The notes under the pieces were generated by a model that did no database searches, had not been told where the DNA came from, and was given only the letters and a program-made list of their open reading frames with translations. 64,000 nt of DNA from Nitrogeniibacter aestuarii (GTDB taxonomy: Bacteria; Pseudomonadota; Gammaproteobacteria; Burkholderiales; Rhodocyclaceae), in assembly GCF_017309585.1 (NCBI RefSeq), contig NZ_CP071321.1:1860001-1924000 (forward strand), in the 5' to 3' direction. The position numbers and the translations under genes are program-made. This document shows positions 39,856-49,044 of the stretch, in pieces (within the stretch, counting starts at the first letter, position 1; the number at the start of each line of letters is the position of its first letter).

Positions 39856-41880
39856 ATGGAGCAGTCATCTGATTTGCGTCGCCTCGACCAGATCGAGCAG
39901 GCGCGTCGGTTGTTCTTTGAGCGCAATGACCGTCCTGAGACGCTGGTCGGTGCGGGCGTGCTCAGGTCGTGGGAGCGATGCCGCCGCACCGGACTGAGCG
40001 AAAAGGCGCAGTCTAGCATCGGCGATCCGGTCAGCGACAGCCATTTGCGGGAGTTGCGCGAGCGCAATCACCGCTTTCTCTCCCACGGGCTCGGTATCGT
40101 CGAGTCTCTCTATCAGCAGGTGCGTGACTCGGGCAGCGTTGTCCTGCTCGCAGACGCGACGGGCATGTTGCTTCACAGGGTCGGTGATACTGGTTTTGTA
40201 AATCGGGCCGATCGTGTGGCCCTGACGCCCGGCGCTTCGTGGGACGAGACCTTGAGAGGCACGAACGCCGTGGGTACGGCGATTGTCGACCAGACGCCCA
40301 CCGAGATCTTCGGGTGCGAGCATTTCCTGCCGCAGAACGGCTTCCTGACCTGCAGTGCGTCTCCCGTTTTTGACCCGCATGGCGCACTGATGGGGGTGCT
40401 CGACATCTCTGGCGACTCCCGTCTCTATCAAAGTCACACCTTGGGGCTGGTACGGATGGGCGCGCAGTTGCTGGAGCGCAATCTGTTTGACGCCGAGTTT
40501 GCGTCTGACCTGCTTGTTTCCCTCTACTTGAACCCCGATCAGGTCGGGTGTGTTCAAGAGGCTGTGCTCGCGGTGTCCACCGACGGCCAGGTTCTGGGCG
40601 CCAGTCAGGCCTGCCTTGAACTGCTGGGTGTGGCGCGTAGCAATTTGTCCCAAGCCGACTTCAGTATGCTGTTCAAAACGCCGTTAGGTCAGTTGATCGA
40701 CCGCGCCAACGGCAACCCGACTGCACTGATTGCACTCGAAACGCTGAGTGGCTCACGAATGTATGCACGAGTGAGGGGCAATTACTCAATGATTTCCAAT
40801 GCTTCGCGTCGTAGTCGCGTCACCCAGGTCACGAGCGAAGAGTCCCCGCTGCAGAAGACGGCGTCCCTCAAGGTGGCCCCGGCCCCGGTGAGCGAGGCGT
40901 CCGGGCCTTTGACTCTTGAGGATTTGCGTACCGGTGATCTGCGAATGGGTCTGGCCATCGATCGCGCCATTCGAATCTCGGGCAAGGATATTCCGATCCT
41001 GATTCAGGGGGAATCCGGCGCCGGCAAAGAAGTGTTTGCCAAGGCGTTTCACTACAGCGGACCGCGTGCAGCTGGCGAGTTCGTGGCGCTCAACTGTGCC
41101 GCCATTCCTGAGAATCTCATTGAGTCGGAGTTGTTCGGCTACGTGGGCGGAGCTTTCACGGGGGCGCGCAAGGAAGGGGCGATCGGCAAGATTCAGCAAG
41201 CGCACGGCGGTACGCTGTTCCTTGACGAAATCGGAGATATGCCGCTGCATCTGCAGGCGCGCCTGCTGCGCGTGCTGCAGGAGCGCAGCGTGATTCCCGT
41301 GGGCGGAACCAAGCCCATTGCCGTGGATATTTCGCTCGTGTGCGCGACGCACCGAACGCTGAGATCCGAAATTGCCGCCGGACGATTCCGCGAGGATCTG
41401 TATTACCGGGTCAATGGCCTGACGGTAACCCTGCCGGCGCTGCGTGAGCGCAACGATCTGCAATCGCTCATTGAAACCCTGCTGCGCATCGAAGGGGAAG
41501 GGCGGGGGCTGACAGTGTCCGCGGCGGCCATGGATTGTTTCCGGGGGTATGACTGGCCTGGCAACATCCGGCAACTGCACAACACGCTGCGGCTTGCAGT
41601 GGCGCTGCTCGACGATGACGAAGCGGTCATAGGTGTCGAGCACCTGCCGGAGGAGCTCTTCTCTTTCGATCACTCTGAAATGCGCGAGCCGATGACGCAG
41701 CCAAGCTTGCGTCCGGCACCGATGCCGGGCGTGTCCGGGACGGGGATGGCGCGCCTGGCAGTGATCGAGCGCGAGGCAATCGACCAGGCCCTGGCCGCTT
41801 CCAACGGCAACATCTCCCAGGCTGCGCGTCGTCTGGGGATCAGTCGCAATACGCTCTATCGGAAACTCGGGCGCCTCTGA
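39856..41880 (+). CDS. AcoR-like sigma-54-dependent activator (GAF-PAS-AAA-Fis)
   Basis: 674 residues; GGAGG 5 bases before the ATG. The N-terminus has the AcoR-family helical start (RSWERCRRTGLS near 35-50), a GAF domain (about 75-215: GSVVLLADATGMLLH...TPGASWDETLRGTNAVGTAI), a PAS-like region (about 235-320), the AAA+ domain (Walker A QGESGAGKEVF, GAFTGARKEG, Walker B GGTLFLDEIGDMP) and a Fis helix-turn-helix (NGNISQAARRLGISRNTLYRKL). Family members sense small molecules such as acetoin or alcohol metabolites with the GAF domain. It is divergent from the sigma-54-driven cytochrome operon and is the most likely activator of the sigma-54 promoters in the island. A terminator follows at 41903-41936. 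Confidence 0.92.
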   Translation: MEQSSDLRRLDQIEQARRLFFERNDRPETLVGAGVLRSWERCRRTGLSEKAQSSIGDPVSDSHLRELRERNHRFLSHGLGIVESLYQQVRDSGSVVLLADATGMLLHRVGDTGFVNRADRVALTPGASWDETLRGTNAVGTAIVDQTPTEIFGCEHFLPQNGFLTCSASPVFDPHGALMGVLDISGDSRLYQSHTLGLVRMGAQLLERNLFDAEFASDLLVSLYLNPDQVGCVQEAVLAVSTDGQVLGASQACLELLGVARSNLSQADFSMLFKTPLGQLIDRANGNPTALIALETLSGSRMYARVRGNYSMISNASRRSRVTQVTSEESPLQKTASLKVAPAPVSEASGPLTLEDLRTGDLRMGLAIDRAIRISGKDIPILIQGESGAGKEVFAKAFHYSGPRAAGEFVALNCAAIPENLIESELFGYVGGAFTGARKEGAIGKIQQAHGGTLFLDEIGDMPLHLQARLLRVLQERSVIPVGGTKPIAVDISLVCATHRTLRSEIAAGRFREDLYYRVNGLTVTLPALRERNDLQSLIETLLRIEGEGRGLTVSAAAMDCFRGYDWPGNIRQLHNTLRLAVALLDDDEAVIGVEHLPEELFSFDHSEMREPMTQPSLRPAPMPGVSGTGMARLAVIEREAIDQALAASNGNISQAARRLGISRNTLYRKLGRL

Positions 41881-41902
41881 CGATTGCCGGTGCGCCCGTC
41901 TG

Positions 41903-41936
41903 ACTGCCTGTCCGTTACCATCGGGCAGGCAGTTTT
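41903..41936 (+). terminator. Intrinsic terminator after the AcoR-like gene
   Basis: ACTGCCTG (41903-41910) and CAGGCAGT (41926-41933), followed by TTT, 23 bases past the stop. It overlaps the 3' end of the converging Crp-family gene. Confidence 0.7.
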
Positions 41937-42562
41937 CGTTTGAGCAGCATGTACTGGTGGTGGATTTCGATGTAGTCCCCTGCGACCAGTTCGCGCAGGA
42001 TCCGGTTGACCATCTCGCGCGACGCGCCAACCAGATTCGCCAGATCCTGTTGGGTCATGCGCCGCCGAATGATGCGCATGTCACCTTCAGGTTCCGCCAT
42101 TGAGTCGAAGACGCGCGAAATGCGACCGAAAACATCGATCAACGCGAGTGCCCGCACGTTGTCAGTCAGTTCGCGGATGCGGCCAACCAGATTGCGCATG
42201 ATGATCTGCATGCACGCCGGGTTGGCGGTGATGACCTCATTGAAGTCTGCACGCGAAATCTGCAGCAAGGTGGTTTTTTCAACCGTGATGACCGATGCCG
42301 AGCGGGGCGCCTCGTCGAGCAGGGCCAGTTCACCGAAATAGTCTTCGGGCCCGAGGAGCGAGAGGGTGACTTCCTTGCCGTTTTCCTCTGTCACGAAGAC
42401 CTTGAGCGCGCCGGTGTCGACAATGAACATGCCGTGGGCCTCGTCGCCCTCATTGACGACAATGGCGCCAGCTGGATAAACCCGCTGACGCATGTGTTGC
42501 GCCAGACTCTCGAGCTGGTCTTCGGGCAGTCCTTCGAAAAGTTCAATCTTGTCGAGCGTCAT
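41915..42562 (-). CDS. Crp-family regulator with a cAMP-type nucleotide cassette
   Basis: 215 residues, the length of E. coli CRP (210). The nucleotide-binding barrel has the phosphate cassette FGELALLDEAPRSASV, with the Glu, Arg and Ser that contact cAMP. The dimer helix and a winged helix (MTQQDLANLVGASREMVNRILREL) follow. Unlike the Crp/Fnr protein at 3301 it has no N-terminal Cys cluster. It is divergent from the CHASE2 cyclase, so the two probably form a cAMP-making and cAMP-reading pair. Confidence 0.92.
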   Translation of the reverse strand: MTLDKIELFEGLPEDQLESLAQHMRQRVYPAGAIVVNEGDEAHGMFIVDTGALKVFVTEENGKEVTLSLLGPEDYFGELALLDEAPRSASVITVEKTTLLQISRADFNEVITANPACMQIIMRNLVGRIRELTDNVRALALIDVFGRISRVFDSMAEPEGDMRIIRRRMTQQDLANLVGASREMVNRILRELVAGDYIEIHHQYMLLKRKLPARW

Positions 42563-42609
42563 ACTGAGCCTTGTATGATTACGGTATTGATTGGCAGGAG
42601 ATTAGCGGT

Positions 42610-44589
42610 TTGAGCCGCCTTTGGAAACGTACCCTGTTACTGGTTGTATTGTCCGTGATCGGCGTCGGCGCGCTTTGGCTGACACCGCTGCAGGGCCTTG
42701 AACGTAGTACCGGCCTGACAGCCCTCTATGCATTTCGTGGTATCCGCACCCCTCCTGATTCAGTCGTCATTGTAGCCTTGGATGCCCGGTCTGCGCAGCA
42801 ATTGGGCGTGCCGCGCCGGCCTGACCTCTGGCCCCGCCGATTACATGCGGCCATGATTGATGGCCTTTACGACAGCGGGGCTGTCGCAATCGGCTTTGAT
42901 CTGCTGTTCGAGCAGGAAGGTGATCCGCAGGACGATCAGGCGTTGGCGAGCGCACTTCGGCGCGCTGGCAATGTCGTGCTGGCCGAGCGAGTGGTCAGGC
43001 ATCTGATTCATGCGGAGGAAGGCGAGTTGCTGGCCGGCATGGATCGGCTCATCCGTCCGTTCGACCTTCTTGCGGAGGCGGCCTGGGTGACTGCGCCGTT
43101 TTTGTTACCCAAGACGCTCGATGGCGTTTTCGAATTCTGGACGTTTCCCACCGGCGCGGGTGGCAATCCGTCCATGCCGGTACGGCTCTATGAGCGCTGG
43201 GCGAGTCACCATGGCCACCAAAGCGATTATCCCGCCGGGGCAGGTGACCGGCTGGCGCTCAACTTGTATGGCCCGTTCGGTACCGTGCCGATCATCTCCT
43301 ACGCCGATGCCCTCAAGCGTTTCTCGGCTGGAACGCGGCTGCCCGAGGTGGCAGACAAGGTGGTGCTGGTGGGGCTGGCCGAACCCAACCAGTCTCTCCA
43401 GTTCGATGCCTATCGCACGCCCTACAGTACGCCCGATGGTGTGGACATCAACGGCGTCGAACTGGCTGCGACGGCGATTGCCAACATGGCCGAAGGCAGC
43501 TCGCTGATTCGTCTTGCCGGGTCTTCCGCATTCATGCTGGTTTGCCTGTGGACCGCTTTTCTGGCTGTGATGTGGAGTGTCGCCCGTGCCGACGTTGCTG
43601 CCGTCGGCAGCGTCATTGGCGTTGCTGCCTACGGCGTCGCTGCGGTGGGTCTATTTACGGTGTTGTTCGTCTGGCCGCCGCTGATCTTCCCGATGCTGGT
43701 TGCACCGATTGTCGTTGCCGGTATCGGCATGGCCCTGAAGTACCGGTTTGCCCGCGGCCGCAAACGCAGACTTCAGCAACTGATTGGCAACGACGAGCGA
43801 GGTGGTGCGCTCTCAAGACTGGGACGAATGCTGGACACCCGTCCGGAAGGCCGGGTTGTGCGTGCCGTATGCCTGAGCAGCGATATTGCAGCTTATACCT
43901 CGCGGGCTGAGGGAATGTCGCCCTCAGATGCTCGTGACATGCTCAATCAATACTTGGCTGAGTTTTTGCCTATCGTGGAGTCGCACGGGGGGGATGTCAC
44001 TGACCTCGTGGGCGATTCGTTGATGAGTCTCTGGGTGGTCGGGCACGACGAGGCGGGCGCGTGTCGCAGTGCCGTTGAGGCTGCGCTTCAGTTGAACGAG
44101 AAAATGAACCGGATCGGCGGCGAAGGGACCTTGCCCACCCGCTTCGGACTGCACCTGGGTGACGTGTTTTTCGGCGAGCTGGGGGTCGGTGAGCGTCTTG
44201 AAATCCGTCCTGTGGGTGATGTCGTCAATACGGCGAGCCGGGTGCAGAGTGCGTGTAAAACACTCGGCGTTAACATGCTGGCGTCTGAATTGGTGACCCG
44301 CTATCTCGATGCGGAGCGAGTCTGTGCGGTCGGGGCATTTCGTTTCAAGGGCAAATCTGAACCCGTGCCGCTATCGATGCTGGATCTGAGTGATTTGCCA
44401 GCTGAGCTCAAACATCGCTTCGAGGCCGCTCTGGCACTTTTTCTGGCGGAGCAGATCGAGGAGGCGAAGTCAGCGTTTGCGGCGATTTCGGACCAGTGGC
44501 CCAGCTATGTTCCAGCACACTTCTTTCTAAAGGCCTGTGTCGTACCGGCATTGCGTGATGGCGGGACGGTGGTGCTGACCCGGGCTTGA
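42610..44589 (+). CDS. CHASE2-domain class III adenylate/guanylate cyclase
   Basis: 659 residues from a TTG at 42610, chosen because AGGAG lies 9 bases upstream; an earlier TTG at 42571 has none. An N-terminal helix (TLLLVVLSVIGVGALWL) anchors a large periplasmic CHASE2 sensor (about 30-310: DSVVIVALDARSAQQLG..., KVVLVGLAEPNQSLQFDAYRTP). Three helices follow (about 310-390), then the cyclase domain with both metal Asp (CLSSDIAAYTSRAEG, DLVGDSLMSLW), the base-recognition motif VGDVVNTASRVQ and a Lys-containing FRFKGKSEPV. It senses an outside signal and makes cAMP or cGMP inside. The following secreted-protein genes may supply or transmit the signal. Confidence 0.88.
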   Translation: MSRLWKRTLLLVVLSVIGVGALWLTPLQGLERSTGLTALYAFRGIRTPPDSVVIVALDARSAQQLGVPRRPDLWPRRLHAAMIDGLYDSGAVAIGFDLLFEQEGDPQDDQALASALRRAGNVVLAERVVRHLIHAEEGELLAGMDRLIRPFDLLAEAAWVTAPFLLPKTLDGVFEFWTFPTGAGGNPSMPVRLYERWASHHGHQSDYPAGAGDRLALNLYGPFGTVPIISYADALKRFSAGTRLPEVADKVVLVGLAEPNQSLQFDAYRTPYSTPDGVDINGVELAATAIANMAEGSSLIRLAGSSAFMLVCLWTAFLAVMWSVARADVAAVGSVIGVAAYGVAAVGLFTVLFVWPPLIFPMLVAPIVVAGIGMALKYRFARGRKRRLQQLIGNDERGGALSRLGRMLDTRPEGRVVRAVCLSSDIAAYTSRAEGMSPSDARDMLNQYLAEFLPIVESHGGDVTDLVGDSLMSLWVVGHDEAGACRSAVEAALQLNEKMNRIGGEGTLPTRFGLHLGDVFFGELGVGERLEIRPVGDVVNTASRVQSACKTLGVNMLASELVTRYLDAERVCAVGAFRFKGKSEPVPLSMLDLSDLPAELKHRFEAALALFLAEQIEEAKSAFAAISDQWPSYVPAHFFLKACVVPALRDGGTVVLTRA

Positions 44590-44723
44590 TCCGGCCGCAA
44601 GTCGAAGCAGATGTGGAGCGTTTCACTTTGTGAGCGCGTCATAAGACATAGGTCCAATCCCGATCGCAATCGATACTGGGGCTGTAATCAACGGTACTCA
44701 GTGATCATGACCTGGAGGTTGCG

Positions 44724-44933
44724 ATGTTGCCCGGACCCATGCACTTCACATTGAGAGGCATTCCCACTCCCCCCGTCGAGCGAGAGGAACGCAAATGCAA
44801 CGAGCGATGCACGTCAGCTTCGGGTATTTTGCCCCCCGATACGCCCGATTCAGCCGGTAAAACGCACCACGGATGGATTGACATGCTGCTCGGCGACACC
44901 TCGCTGGATGATCTGTTCCGCGACGAGGACTAG
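44724..44933 (+). CDS. Small hypothetical protein
   Basis: 69 residues; TGGAGG lies 6 bases before the ATG, which is the main support. No signal peptide or helix. Two Cys in CNERC and an acidic end (WIDMLLGDTSLDDLFRDED). No family recognised. It lies in the 388-bp gap between the cyclase and the FecR/TPR/barrel gene and could be a short coding gene or chance. Confidence 0.4.
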   Translation: MLPGPMHFTLRGIPTPPVEREERKCNERCTSASGILPPDTPDSAGKTHHGWIDMLLGDTSLDDLFRDED

Positions 44934-44977
44934 CTGCGATTCGCTGGCGATTGTGATCAAGCGGTGCGTCATCTATC

Positions 44978-47900
44978 ATGCGGCTCATTGAATGTCATGA
45001 CATTGAGCTGATGCGTCCCCCTATCGCTATCGAATTTCAGGCGCGATGCGCCGGGCGGTCTGCCCGCCGTATTTTTGTATTCCTCGGTTTATACCTGACG
45101 AGTCAATTGGTGTTCGCTGAATGCAGCAATCCAGTGGCCACGATCGTATCGATGCAGGGCTCGGTCGAATACAGCGCCGCGGGCCGCACAGAATGGCATC
45201 CGGCGCGCGTGGGACAGGGGCTTTGTCCGGGCGAGCTGGTGACGGTGCGGCGATATGGCCGCGCCGCTGTGCAGTTCGATGGAGACGTGCTGACGCGACT
45301 AGACCAGTTCTCCACGCTCGAGATCGCGGCTACGCCGAGAGACGGTGATGTCGCCCTGGGGCTTCAGGAGGGGGTTGCCCACTTCATCAGTCGTCTCAAA
45401 CGGAGGGTGGAGGTCATCACGCCGGTGGTTAACGCTCTGGTCGAAGGCACTGAATTCACGGTTGTTGCCACACGCGATGGTGGCAAAGTGGTCGTTGCCG
45501 AAGGGCATGTGGCGGTCGCCAATTCGGCAGGGCGTGTGCGTCTGACTGCTGGCCAGGCCGCGCAGGTCACGCCGGACGCCGCACCCGTGGCGAATCAGGT
45601 ACAGCCACTGGATTCGGCGCGTTGGGCCATCTACTACCCGCTGGTTGCGTGGCCGCTGGATAAGGGTATCGAACAGTCGACCGCCTTCGCAGCGCAAGGA
45701 AAGTTCGAACAGGCGCTCGACCATATTCCCTCTGAATTGAATGAAGGCCTTGCGAGCTACCGCGCCAACCTCCTGCTCGGCATCGGTCGGTTTGACGAGG
45801 CTGCTGGCGTACTTGATGCGGCCGGCGAAAAGGCGCGCGACCCCCTGGCGGTCCGGGCCATCATGCAACTTGCTCAAGGGCAATTCGGGGCGGCACGCCA
45901 GAGTGCGGAAGCGATGGGGGGGGCGTCTGCCTCGAGCCTGCTGGCGCGCAGCTACGTCGAACAGTCGGAAGGGCGTCTGGATGCGGCGCTCGCCTCGGTC
46001 GAGCAGGCGATTGCCCTGGTGGACCGGAATCCTCTGGCCTGGGCGCGCAAGGCCGAACTCGAACTGACCCTCGCGGATGCCGACGCTGCCGAGACGAGCG
46101 CAAGCAAAGCCTTGTCTATCGCGCCGGGTACGGTGCACGCCAAAGCGTTGCTGGGCTTCGCGCGGCTGTTGGGCGACGAGCGCGAGCGGGCTCGCGCAGT
46201 GCTCCTTGAGGCCGTCGGCGCCAATCCAGCAGATCCGCTGGCACACTTCGCACTGGGCTTGCTCCATGTCCGTGAAGGCAATGACGTCGAAGGGCGCCGT
46301 GAGCTGGAGCTTGCCGTGCTGCTCGATCCATCGAACGTGGAGTATCGATCAGCGCTGGCCAGTGCCTACATGAGATCAGGCGACGATTATCGCGCCACCA
46401 ATCAGCTCGCCTTGGCCGAGACGCTTGACCCGGCCTCACCTACGCCGAAATTTCTCAGCGCGCAACGCAAGTTGAGACAGGGTGACGTCATCGGTGCGAT
46501 GAGCGATGGTGAAAGCGCGCTCGCGGCGAACGGAGCACGGCTGACTCTGCGAACGCCGGCCATGCTCGACAGTGACCAGGCTGCGCGGGGAGTCACGCTG
46601 GCGTCGTCCTACCTGACGGCGGGTTTCGATGCGACATTGACGTCGCTTGCGCGCGACGTGGTCGAGTCTGACCCGCAGAGCGCATCCGGCCACCGCATGA
46701 TGGCGCGTGCCCTGACTCGCGACCGGCGCCTCGAAAACGCCCGGGTGAGCGAGCAGTTGCAGGGGTTTGCGTTCGGTAAGGTAGGCGATCCGATGATCAT
46801 GCCAGAAGCGCTGATTCCCAGTCTGCCGGCACTGCAAGGCGCTCGTCTGTCATCTCTGCATGAAACCACAGCGCTTTTTGACGAGCGCCCCTATGCCTTT
46901 TCTGCCGGCGTGCTTACTGGCTCTCAGGAAACCTTTGCCAGCAGTGTGGCGGCCAGCATGACGGCGGATAGGTTTCAGGCTGGCATTGGTCACTTTGACT
47001 ACAACAGTGACGGATTCAGCGAGGGAGGCAACGTTGACCTCGAAGCGACCCGAGCTGAGTTTCGTTGGCGTGCCAGTTCCGATCTGACCTTGTTTGCTGA
47101 TCTGTTGCACGACAATCTGGCTGTCAAGGACGTGACGCAAGCGCTCTACACGATCAACGACGAAACTGCCTACGAAAGGCGTGGCGATTTGGTACGCGTC
47201 GGTTTCCGGTCACGGCTCCGTCACGATTCCCAGTTGACTGGGCTTGTCGCCAACGAATACGGCCACCGGTCAAACGAAGAGTCCAGATTTCCGCTGTTGG
47301 TCAATTTGCCGGGGATCTTTGTCGGTTCCACTCAATCATTCCTGCCCTTCGATGAAGTTGTTTCCCGGCGCGGCGGAGAATTGCGCCTTGACGGGGCTGC
47401 AAACGGTTTCAAGTACTTCGGCGGGGTCTCGTACTGGCATGGCAAGAACGATGGCGTTGGTAACCAGATATCCCGGACTCTGGGCGAAGGGCTGACGCCT
47501 ATCCCGGTGTTCCCGTTTGTGATCTACGGCCCTATTGATAGAACAGACGAGCGGCCGTTCTCGCTGCGCGAGGATTTTGCCAGTGTTCGGGTTGCCGGGG
47601 GCGTCACCTTGCCTGTGGCTCATCGAACCGACATGGTTGCTCGGGCGGACTTCGTACGATTTGACAACGATCGGATCAAATGGGATCAGAGTGGTTCGGC
47701 CGAACTTGGCCGGCGCGACACGGATCGCATCTTGCCGAGTATCGGTTTGGTTTCCAGTGACTTTTTCGGCACAAATGTCCGAGCCGCTTTCATCCAGACT
47801 GTTGCCACGCCGACAGCCGGAAATCAATCACTCTTGCCGACTCAGTTTGCCGGTTTCGACGCTGTGTTCGATGACGTCCCGGGGACGCGCTCGCGCCGCT

Positions 47901-48478
47901 GGGCGTTGGGTGCCGATAAAGTGCTCTCAGGCGGTGTCCGGATCGGGGGGGAGTGGTCACTTCGCAAGCTGGATTTACCCGGTGAGATGTGCGGTATCGA
48001 TGATTGTCTGACCCACTGGACTGAACGCCGCCATCGGCTTTTCGCTAGCTGGCCGATCACGGCCCGAGTTGGGGCTGAACTGGGCTGGGCCTATGATTCG
48101 CTGGCGCTTGATCGCAGCGACCAAGCCTCAGGCGGCACTTATCTGCCACTGTCGGCCAGAACCGAGACCTTGCCCGCCCGGATTTTTGTCCAGTGGTCCG
48201 ACTCGGTCCGCACTCTGGCCGAAGTGGTTCGTGTGCGCCAGGATGTCAGCAACCTGAACGGCACCAGCACCGAGCGTCATCACGCGGGTTTCTGGGTGAC
48301 CAACCTTAGGTTAGAGTACGGAAAGCCTGACGACCGGTGGGGATTCGGGCTGGATGTACGGAACCTGTTCGACCAGGACGCACTGATTCAGGATACGGAT
48401 CTGGTGACCGGGGTCCCACGCACTCCGGCGTGGTATCCCGAACGCTCGATTTTCGTTTCCGGGCGACTTCGTTTCTGA
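44978..48478 (+). CDS. FecR-domain / TPR / outer-membrane beta-barrel fusion protein
   Basis: 1166 residues. Signal sequence after a basic leader (RRIFVFLGLYLTSQLVFA). A FecR domain is at about 50-180 (ATIVSMQGSVEYSAAGRTEWHPARVGQGLCPGE..., VSRLKRRVEVITPVVNALVEGTEFTVV is spread over it). Then roughly eight TPR units at about 215-580 (EQALDHIPSEL, GRLDAALASVEQAIALVDRNP, LLGDERERARAVLLEAVGANP). The last 500 residues are an alternating, aromatic-rich barrel ending in terminal Phe (FVSGRLRF). The start is unclear: no strong ribosome-binding site precedes the ATG at 44978 or the one at 45011. It looks like an outer-membrane secretion or sensor protein that could speak to CHASE2; that link is inferred from adjacency. 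Confidence 0.8.
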   Translation: MRLIECHDIELMRPPIAIEFQARCAGRSARRIFVFLGLYLTSQLVFAECSNPVATIVSMQGSVEYSAAGRTEWHPARVGQGLCPGELVTVRRYGRAAVQFDGDVLTRLDQFSTLEIAATPRDGDVALGLQEGVAHFISRLKRRVEVITPVVNALVEGTEFTVVATRDGGKVVVAEGHVAVANSAGRVRLTAGQAAQVTPDAAPVANQVQPLDSARWAIYYPLVAWPLDKGIEQSTAFAAQGKFEQALDHIPSELNEGLASYRANLLLGIGRFDEAAGVLDAAGEKARDPLAVRAIMQLAQGQFGAARQSAEAMGGASASSLLARSYVEQSEGRLDAALASVEQAIALVDRNPLAWARKAELELTLADADAAETSASKALSIAPGTVHAKALLGFARLLGDERERARAVLLEAVGANPADPLAHFALGLLHVREGNDVEGRRELELAVLLDPSNVEYRSALASAYMRSGDDYRATNQLALAETLDPASPTPKFLSAQRKLRQGDVIGAMSDGESALAANGARLTLRTPAMLDSDQAARGVTLASSYLTAGFDATLTSLARDVVESDPQSASGHRMMARALTRDRRLENARVSEQLQGFAFGKVGDPMIMPEALIPSLPALQGARLSSLHETTALFDERPYAFSAGVLTGSQETFASSVAASMTADRFQAGIGHFDYNSDGFSEGGNVDLEATRAEFRWRASSDLTLFADLLHDNLAVKDVTQALYTINDETAYERRGDLVRVGFRSRLRHDSQLTGLVANEYGHRSNEESRFPLLVNLPGIFVGSTQSFLPFDEVVSRRGGELRLDGAANGFKYFGGVSYWHGKNDGVGNQISRTLGEGLTPIPVFPFVIYGPIDRTDERPFSLREDFASVRVAGGVTLPVAHRTDMVARADFVRFDNDRIKWDQSGSAELGRRDTDRILPSIGLVSSDFFGTNVRAAFIQTVATPTAGNQSLLPTQFAGFDAVFDDVPGTRSRRWALGADKVLSGGVRIGGEWSLRKLDLPGEMCGIDDCLTHWTERRHRLFASWPITARVGAELGWAYDSLALDRSDQASGGTYLPLSARTETLPARIFVQWSDSVRTLAEVVRVRQDVSNLNGTSTERHHAGFWVTNLRLEYGKPDDRWGFGLDVRNLFDQDALIQDTDLVTGVPRTPAWYPERSIFVSGRLRF

Positions 48479-48537
48479 TTGAACCGGCTTCTGCAGGTAG
48501 TGACTCAGGGTAGGTAATAATCAGAAAAGGGGGTCTT

Positions 48538-48948
48538 GTGCGTAAGGTACTGGTGTTGTTGATTTCGTTCGTAGCACTTGTGATGGGTGGCTGCGCCACG
48601 ATGGAACAGAGTGGATCGGAGCTTGGCCCGACATTGGGGGGCAGTGCTCACGGTGGCGGGGTTGCCTATCTCAACAATGGCGAGAAGCTCACGATTGACG
48701 CGCAAGGTGCCATTCAGGGGCGATGCCAGTTATGTCAGGATCGTGAAGGCGATCTGGCCAGTTGCAAGTCACTTGCCGCCTCCAAAGGCATCGAACTGTG
48801 CCCGGAAATGCTGAATATTTCCGTTCCGCGCGGCCCCTTGATGTGCCCCGTGGTCGCCGGCCCTCACGCGGGCAGCGACGTGCCATACGGCAGTGCTGGA
48901 TATACCTGCTATCTCATTGGCGCCGCGCAGTGCATGTGCGTGGGATGA
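48538..48948 (+). CDS. Cys-rich lipoprotein
   Basis: 136 residues from a GTG (AAGGGGG upstream). A lipobox (LVMGGCA) at residues 15-20 puts the acylated Cys at about 19. The mature part has eight more Cys (CQLCQ, CKSL, CPEM, CPVV, CYLI, CMCVG), probably disulfide-bonded. No family recognised. It sits 59 bp after the FecR/TPR/barrel gene and before a bidirectional terminator, so it is probably in the same unit and an outer-membrane partner. Confidence 0.8.
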   Translation: MRKVLVLLISFVALVMGGCATMEQSGSELGPTLGGSAHGGGVAYLNNGEKLTIDAQGAIQGRCQLCQDREGDLASCKSLAASKGIELCPEMLNISVPRGPLMCPVVAGPHAGSDVPYGSAGYTCYLIGAAQCMCVG

Positions 48949-48988
48949 CAAGGTCGCGCTTGGCGCGGATCGCTTTTGCGCGCCCATG

Positions 48989-49025
48989 AAAAAGCCGCCT
49001 CCCTCTCCTGGGCAGGCGGCTTTTT
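48989..49025. terminator. Bidirectional intrinsic terminator
   Basis: AAAAAGCCGCCT (48989-49000) and AGGCGGCTTTTT (49014-49025), a 12-base stem with 13-base loop, between the lipoprotein and the converging ppk1 gene. Confidence 0.9.
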
Positions 49026-49044
49026 CGTTTGAGGTGGTGCTGCT

